Shown here in pieces: positions 61,273 to 64,000 of a DNA stretch of 64,000 nucleotides. The DNA comes from Albidovulum sediminicola (GTDB lineage: Bacteria; Pseudomonadota; Alphaproteobacteria; Rhodobacterales; Rhodobacteraceae). The notes beneath the pieces are model-generated. The model was not told where the DNA came from. It made no database searches and was given only the letters and a program-made list of their open reading frames with translations. The stretch's first letter is position 1. Each line of letters starts with the position of its first letter. The position numbers were made by a program, and so were the translations under genes. The stretch spans positions 151,930-215,929 of the forward strand of contig NZ_JAOWLA010000007.1 in NCBI RefSeq assembly GCF_025751575.1, written 5' to 3'.

Positions 61273-62330
61273 CCCTGAACCGCGCCATGTTCCCCTGGGC
61301 AATCCATCGCGTGTTGCATGGGCGCGGCCAGTCGCTTGCGGAGGTCGCGGTCGAGACCCGCGAACTCTGCCCGGAAGAGACAACATCCTGCCCCCCTGCG
61401 GTCTATTGCCCCGGGGCGCTCGACCGGGTCACGGCGCTCTCGCCCTGGCGCGACTGGGAAACCGAGCAAGTTCTGCTCGAAGGCCGGTCGGTCACGCACG
61501 CGGCAAGCCGCGCCGTCGTGCTGCGCGACGTCGTTCTGGCGGGAGGGTTTCTTTATTGCAAGGGGCTTCGTTACCCCATCGGCTTGGGCGAGTCGCAGTT
61601 CAACCTGCTCAATCTGCCTTCGCGCCAGCATTACGAGGTGGCGCATCTGGCGATGACCTGGTCCGGGGCGTACTACTTCGGCAACTTCCTGCAGGACAAT
61701 CTTCCGCTGGAGATGCTGCCCGACTCCGACGCGCCGCGACTGGGCGCGCCAGGAAAGCCGATGCGCCACGCGGCGGGATATCGCGCGCTTCTGGACCTGC
61801 CAGCGCCCGATCTGCCTGTTCACGCGGCGATCAAGGAACTGACGCTTTACGTCGATTTCGCCCAGAATTCGCTTAAGGCCGCCCGCTATGCCGAACTGCG
61901 CCGCAGGATGCGCGCGTCTTTGCAAGACAGCCGGCCCGATCGTCCGGCTCCGGGCATTTTCCTCATGCGTGGTACGGACGGCGAGAGCCGGACGCTGGTC
62001 AATGAGGCCGAGGTCGCATCGATGCTGGCCGGCTTGGGGTTCGACATCATCGATCCGGCCGGGATGGAGCCAGCTGAAATCTCGGCGCGTGCGCTGGACG
62101 CCCGCGTTGTCGTCGCTGTCGAAGGCAGCCACCTGGCCCACGCGATCTATTCTCTGGCCGACAAAGGCGCCTTCGTGGTCATCCAGCCGCCCGACAGGTT
62201 CGCCCTGCCTTACAAGGAGTATGCCGACCGCATGGAAATGGCCTTCGGTTTCCTTGTGGCCCACCCGGCCGAGGGCGGATTTCGCGCCGATCTGGAAGAG
62301 TTGAAGCGGGTGCTGGAGCTGGTGGCATGA
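61269..62330 (+). CDS. GT61-family glycosyltransferase
   Basis: A 353-residue glycosyltransferase of family 61 (DUF563). SQFNLLNLPSRQHYEVAHLA and AYYFGNFLQDNLPLEMLPDS are the N-terminal signatures, the latter resembling the conserved H/N-W-x-x-D region. FLMRGTDGESRTLVNEAEVA, LGFDIIDPAGMEPAEISARA and VVVAVEGSHLAHAIYSLADK form the conserved C-terminal donor half (GSHL is typical). ATG 61269 overlaps the aminotransferase stop by 4 bases; the longer frame from 61200 is inside that gene. No signal peptide. Donor sugar not determinable. Confidence 0.88.
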   Translation: MTLNRAMFPWAIHRVLHGRGQSLAEVAVETRELCPEETTSCPPAVYCPGALDRVTALSPWRDWETEQVLLEGRSVTHAASRAVVLRDVVLAGGFLYCKGLRYPIGLGESQFNLLNLPSRQHYEVAHLAMTWSGAYYFGNFLQDNLPLEMLPDSDAPRLGAPGKPMRHAAGYRALLDLPAPDLPVHAAIKELTLYVDFAQNSLKAARYAELRRRMRASLQDSRPDRPAPGIFLMRGTDGESRTLVNEAEVASMLAGLGFDIIDPAGMEPAEISARALDARVVVAVEGSHLAHAIYSLADKGAFVVIQPPDRFALPYKEYADRMEMAFGFLVAHPAEGGFRADLEELKRVLELVA

Positions 62331-63604
62331 ATTCATTACCCGACCGGAGCCGCGAACTGATCATGCTGCCCGCGGTTTCGGCGCAACGCGGACCCCGCGG
62401 CGGCCTTGTGCTAACCGAGAAATACATGGGGGGCGTGGCGGAGTACGCGCGGACTTGGCCCGGGCCGGTGACCACGCTGGCCAGGCTGTCGTCGGACCCA
62501 ATCACGGACATGGATCCCGTGGAGTACTTTCCGGGCGACGCCGAAACCGGGCTGGAGTTGCGCCCGGATACGACCGAAGGGTTGGCCCGAAGGCTCGCCT
62601 CCGCGGCCGCGGTACTCGCCTATCTTAGCCGCGAAGAGGCGGAGGCGGCCGACCTGTGCCGCAAGCTGGGCGTGCCCATCATTTTCGTCAGTGAATATAC
62701 CCTGCGCACCGACCTCCAGATTCTGGGTTCCGAAGTCTCCAACCCGGTCATCCGTTTGCGCCGTGCCGTCTGGCTGTGGCGGAACGAACGCATCCGTCGC
62801 CGTCTTTTGCGAGACGCGACTGGGCTGCAGTGCAGCGGGACACCGACTTTCGAGGCCTATGCCGGGCTCAACCGGAACACCATGCTGTTTTTCGACAACC
62901 GCGTACGTCGCGACGAGGTCATTTCTTCAGACGCCTTGAAGCGGAAACTCGACGGCATTCAACAGGGACAGCCCCTGCGACTGGTCTTTGGCGGTCGGCT
63001 CTTGCCCATGAAGGGTGTCCTGGAACTGCCGAAAGTCGCCGCGACCCTGAGCCGTTTGGGCGTACCGTTCCAACTCGACATTTTCGGCACCGGCCCGTTG
63101 AAGGACACGCTCGCTGCGATGATCCGGGACCAGGGGCTCTCCGATCGGGTGTTCTTGCGGGGGGCGCTGGATTTCCGATCCGGATGGATTCCCTATCTCA
63201 TGGAAAACGCGGACCTTTTCGTCTGCTGCCATGTGCAGGGTGATCCCTCCAGCACCTATCCCGAGGTGATGTCCTGCGGTGTGCCGATCGCGGGTTATGC
63301 CAACGAAGCATTCCAGGGGATCGTGCGCGAGTCGGGAACGGGTTGGATCGTCCCGCTGTTTGATGCCGAGGGACTTGCCGCAGAAATCGCGCGCCTGGCG
63401 GCCAACCGCGCGGAAATTGCCAGCCATGCGGCACGCGCGCGCGACTTCGCGCTCAGCAATGTGTTCGAGGAAACGTTCCGAAATCGGGTGCGGCATCTGA
63501 TCCGCAGCAGCCGATTGCCGGAGGCCGCCGCTCTCCGGGCCGAGGACTCCGGTGCATTTGATGATCGCTCAACTGAACTCGCCAAGGTGACGTCGCGGGA
63601 GTGA
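62327..63604 (+). CDS. GT4-family glycosyltransferase
   Basis: A 425-residue retaining GT-B glycosyltransferase. KYMGGVAEYARTWPGPVTTL marks the acceptor lobe start. PLRLVFGGRLLPMKGVLELP is the family-1 transferase donor-domain opening; FQLDIFGTGPLKDTLAAMIR, RVFLRGALDFRSGWIPYLME and SSTYPEVMSCGVPIAGYANE (the E-x-x-x-x-G/A-x-P pattern) complete it. ATG 62327 overlaps GT61 by 4 bases. The last 30 residues (after FEETFRNRVRHLIRSSR) are low-complexity and may end past the original gene. Final gene of the sugar-aminotransferase operon. Confidence 0.9.
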   Translation: MNSLPDRSRELIMLPAVSAQRGPRGGLVLTEKYMGGVAEYARTWPGPVTTLARLSSDPITDMDPVEYFPGDAETGLELRPDTTEGLARRLASAAAVLAYLSREEAEAADLCRKLGVPIIFVSEYTLRTDLQILGSEVSNPVIRLRRAVWLWRNERIRRRLLRDATGLQCSGTPTFEAYAGLNRNTMLFFDNRVRRDEVISSDALKRKLDGIQQGQPLRLVFGGRLLPMKGVLELPKVAATLSRLGVPFQLDIFGTGPLKDTLAAMIRDQGLSDRVFLRGALDFRSGWIPYLMENADLFVCCHVQGDPSSTYPEVMSCGVPIAGYANEAFQGIVRESGTGWIVPLFDAEGLAAEIARLAANRAEIASHAARARDFALSNVFEETFRNRVRHLIRSSRLPEAAALRAEDSGAFDDRSTELAKVTSRE

Positions 63605-63755
63605 CCTTGCGAATGAAGCACTACTGACACAGCCAGTAGTCTTAAGATCGATTTCTGGACTTGCACGACTTTTATGGAGAGCGTTTAGCGCACTTGCCGA
63701 GCCGCCCGCGCGAAAGCGATGGAGTTTTGGTAGCCGCTGGCGTTGTGCCCAACTT
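63605..63755. other. Lower-GC junction after the GT4 gene
   Basis: A 151-bp stretch more AT-rich than its surroundings (for example AGTCTTAAGATCGATTTCTG) with no credible open frame. It separates the GT4 stop from a frame running off the right edge and looks like a recombination or insertion junction. No terminal repeats could be seen. Confidence 0.4.
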
Positions 63756-64000
63756 TCACCCAGCGAGAGCAAGACATCGTGTTCGAGTATTGCTGGTTTG
63801 GGCGGTTTGGGCAATGGGGCTGGCGCGGAGCTTTCCGGATCGCGCGGCGTCAGGCCCCGCTGCGGGGGGAAGGTCTCCAATTTGCATCACGGCGCGGATG
63901 AACTCTTCCGCGTAGTCGTCGGTTTCACGGTGGTCATGTTCGTGCCGTGCCATGCGCATAGGTTCGACGAACCGTTCCCGGAGGTGTTCGACGAAGCGCG
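63756..64000 (-). CDS. Partial open frame off the right edge, unknown
   Basis: An open minus-strand frame of 80-plus codons continues past base 64000 without a stop. The visible C-terminal part reads RFVEHLRERFVEPMRMARHE and then HDHRETDDYAEEFIRAVMQI, followed by a proline/alanine tail to the stop near 63756. The first 45 residues look coding (charged, helical); the last 30 resemble frameshifted or out-of-frame sequence, so the gene may be truncated at the AT-richer junction. I do not recognise the family. Confidence 0.35.
   Translation of the reverse strand, partial: RFVEHLRERFVEPMRMARHEHDHRETDDYAEEFIRAVMQIGDLPPAAGPDAARSGKLRASPIAQTAQTSNTRTRCLALAG

Noticed and set aside
63661..63915. An 84-codon plus-strand frame near the right end
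   Set aside because: No Shine-Dalgarno sequence and mixed composition; it overlaps the more plausible minus-strand partial frame.

Overview
The window looks like a chromosomal segment of a GC-rich alphaproteobacterium, most likely order Rhodobacterales (Rhodobacteraceae). This rests on uniformly high GC, paired AsnC/Lrp regulators, a LysR-controlled phnW-phnA-phnY route, ThyX, SdhE beside an XRE regulator, DUF1194 proteins and GT61/GT4 glycan genes. Everything was read by eye. No tRNA, rRNA, CRISPR array or intact insertion sequence was seen.

1-6.3 kb is mostly housekeeping. It holds the start of ilvC (running off the left edge), two tandem Lrp/AsnC regulators, a class V aminotransferase, a UbiH-family FAD monooxygenase, a HAD phosphatase and a FadR-type GntR regulator.

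6.3-11.2 kb holds the least explained cassette. Three minus-strand genes (421 aa, 966 aa, 231 aa) appear to be co-transcribed: a tryptophan-repeat protein, a very long alpha-helical protein with a C-terminal HEIGH zinc-protease motif, and a CpXC zinc-binding protein. This is my main candidate for an undescribed system.

11.4-22.3 kb is a complete 2-aminoethylphosphonate (AEP) catabolic island. It has a LysR regulator, phnW (AEP to phosphonoacetaldehyde), phnY (to phosphonoacetate), phnA (to acetate plus phosphate), a PbfA-like lyase that would let hydroxylated AEP enter the same route, and a dedicated ABC transporter (binding protein, ATPase, unusually long double permease). 22.3-23.1 kb is an AT-richer patch with inverted repeats and an orphan membrane protein next to parE.

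23-38.5 kb returns to ordinary genes: parE, a GST, ppk2, a MATE exporter, aspC, XRE-sdhE, a MarR-like regulator, two DUF1194 exported proteins, gloA, thyX and a DEAD-box helicase. 38.5-42.5 kb is a LysR-controlled electrophile/quinone defence operon (NADP-binding reductase, DoxX, YgiD, YqjG) resembling the E. coli yqjF/yqjG and YhaJ logic.

43.3-63.6 kb is a surface-glycan region. A secreted caspase-like/Sel1 protein is followed by several glycosyltransferases, some fused to other domains, a radical SAM protein, a UDP-sugar dehydrogenase, a PhoX-like protein, and a tightly overlapping trio (DegT aminotransferase, GT61, GT4). The last 400 bases look like a recombination scar, with one reading frame running off the right edge.
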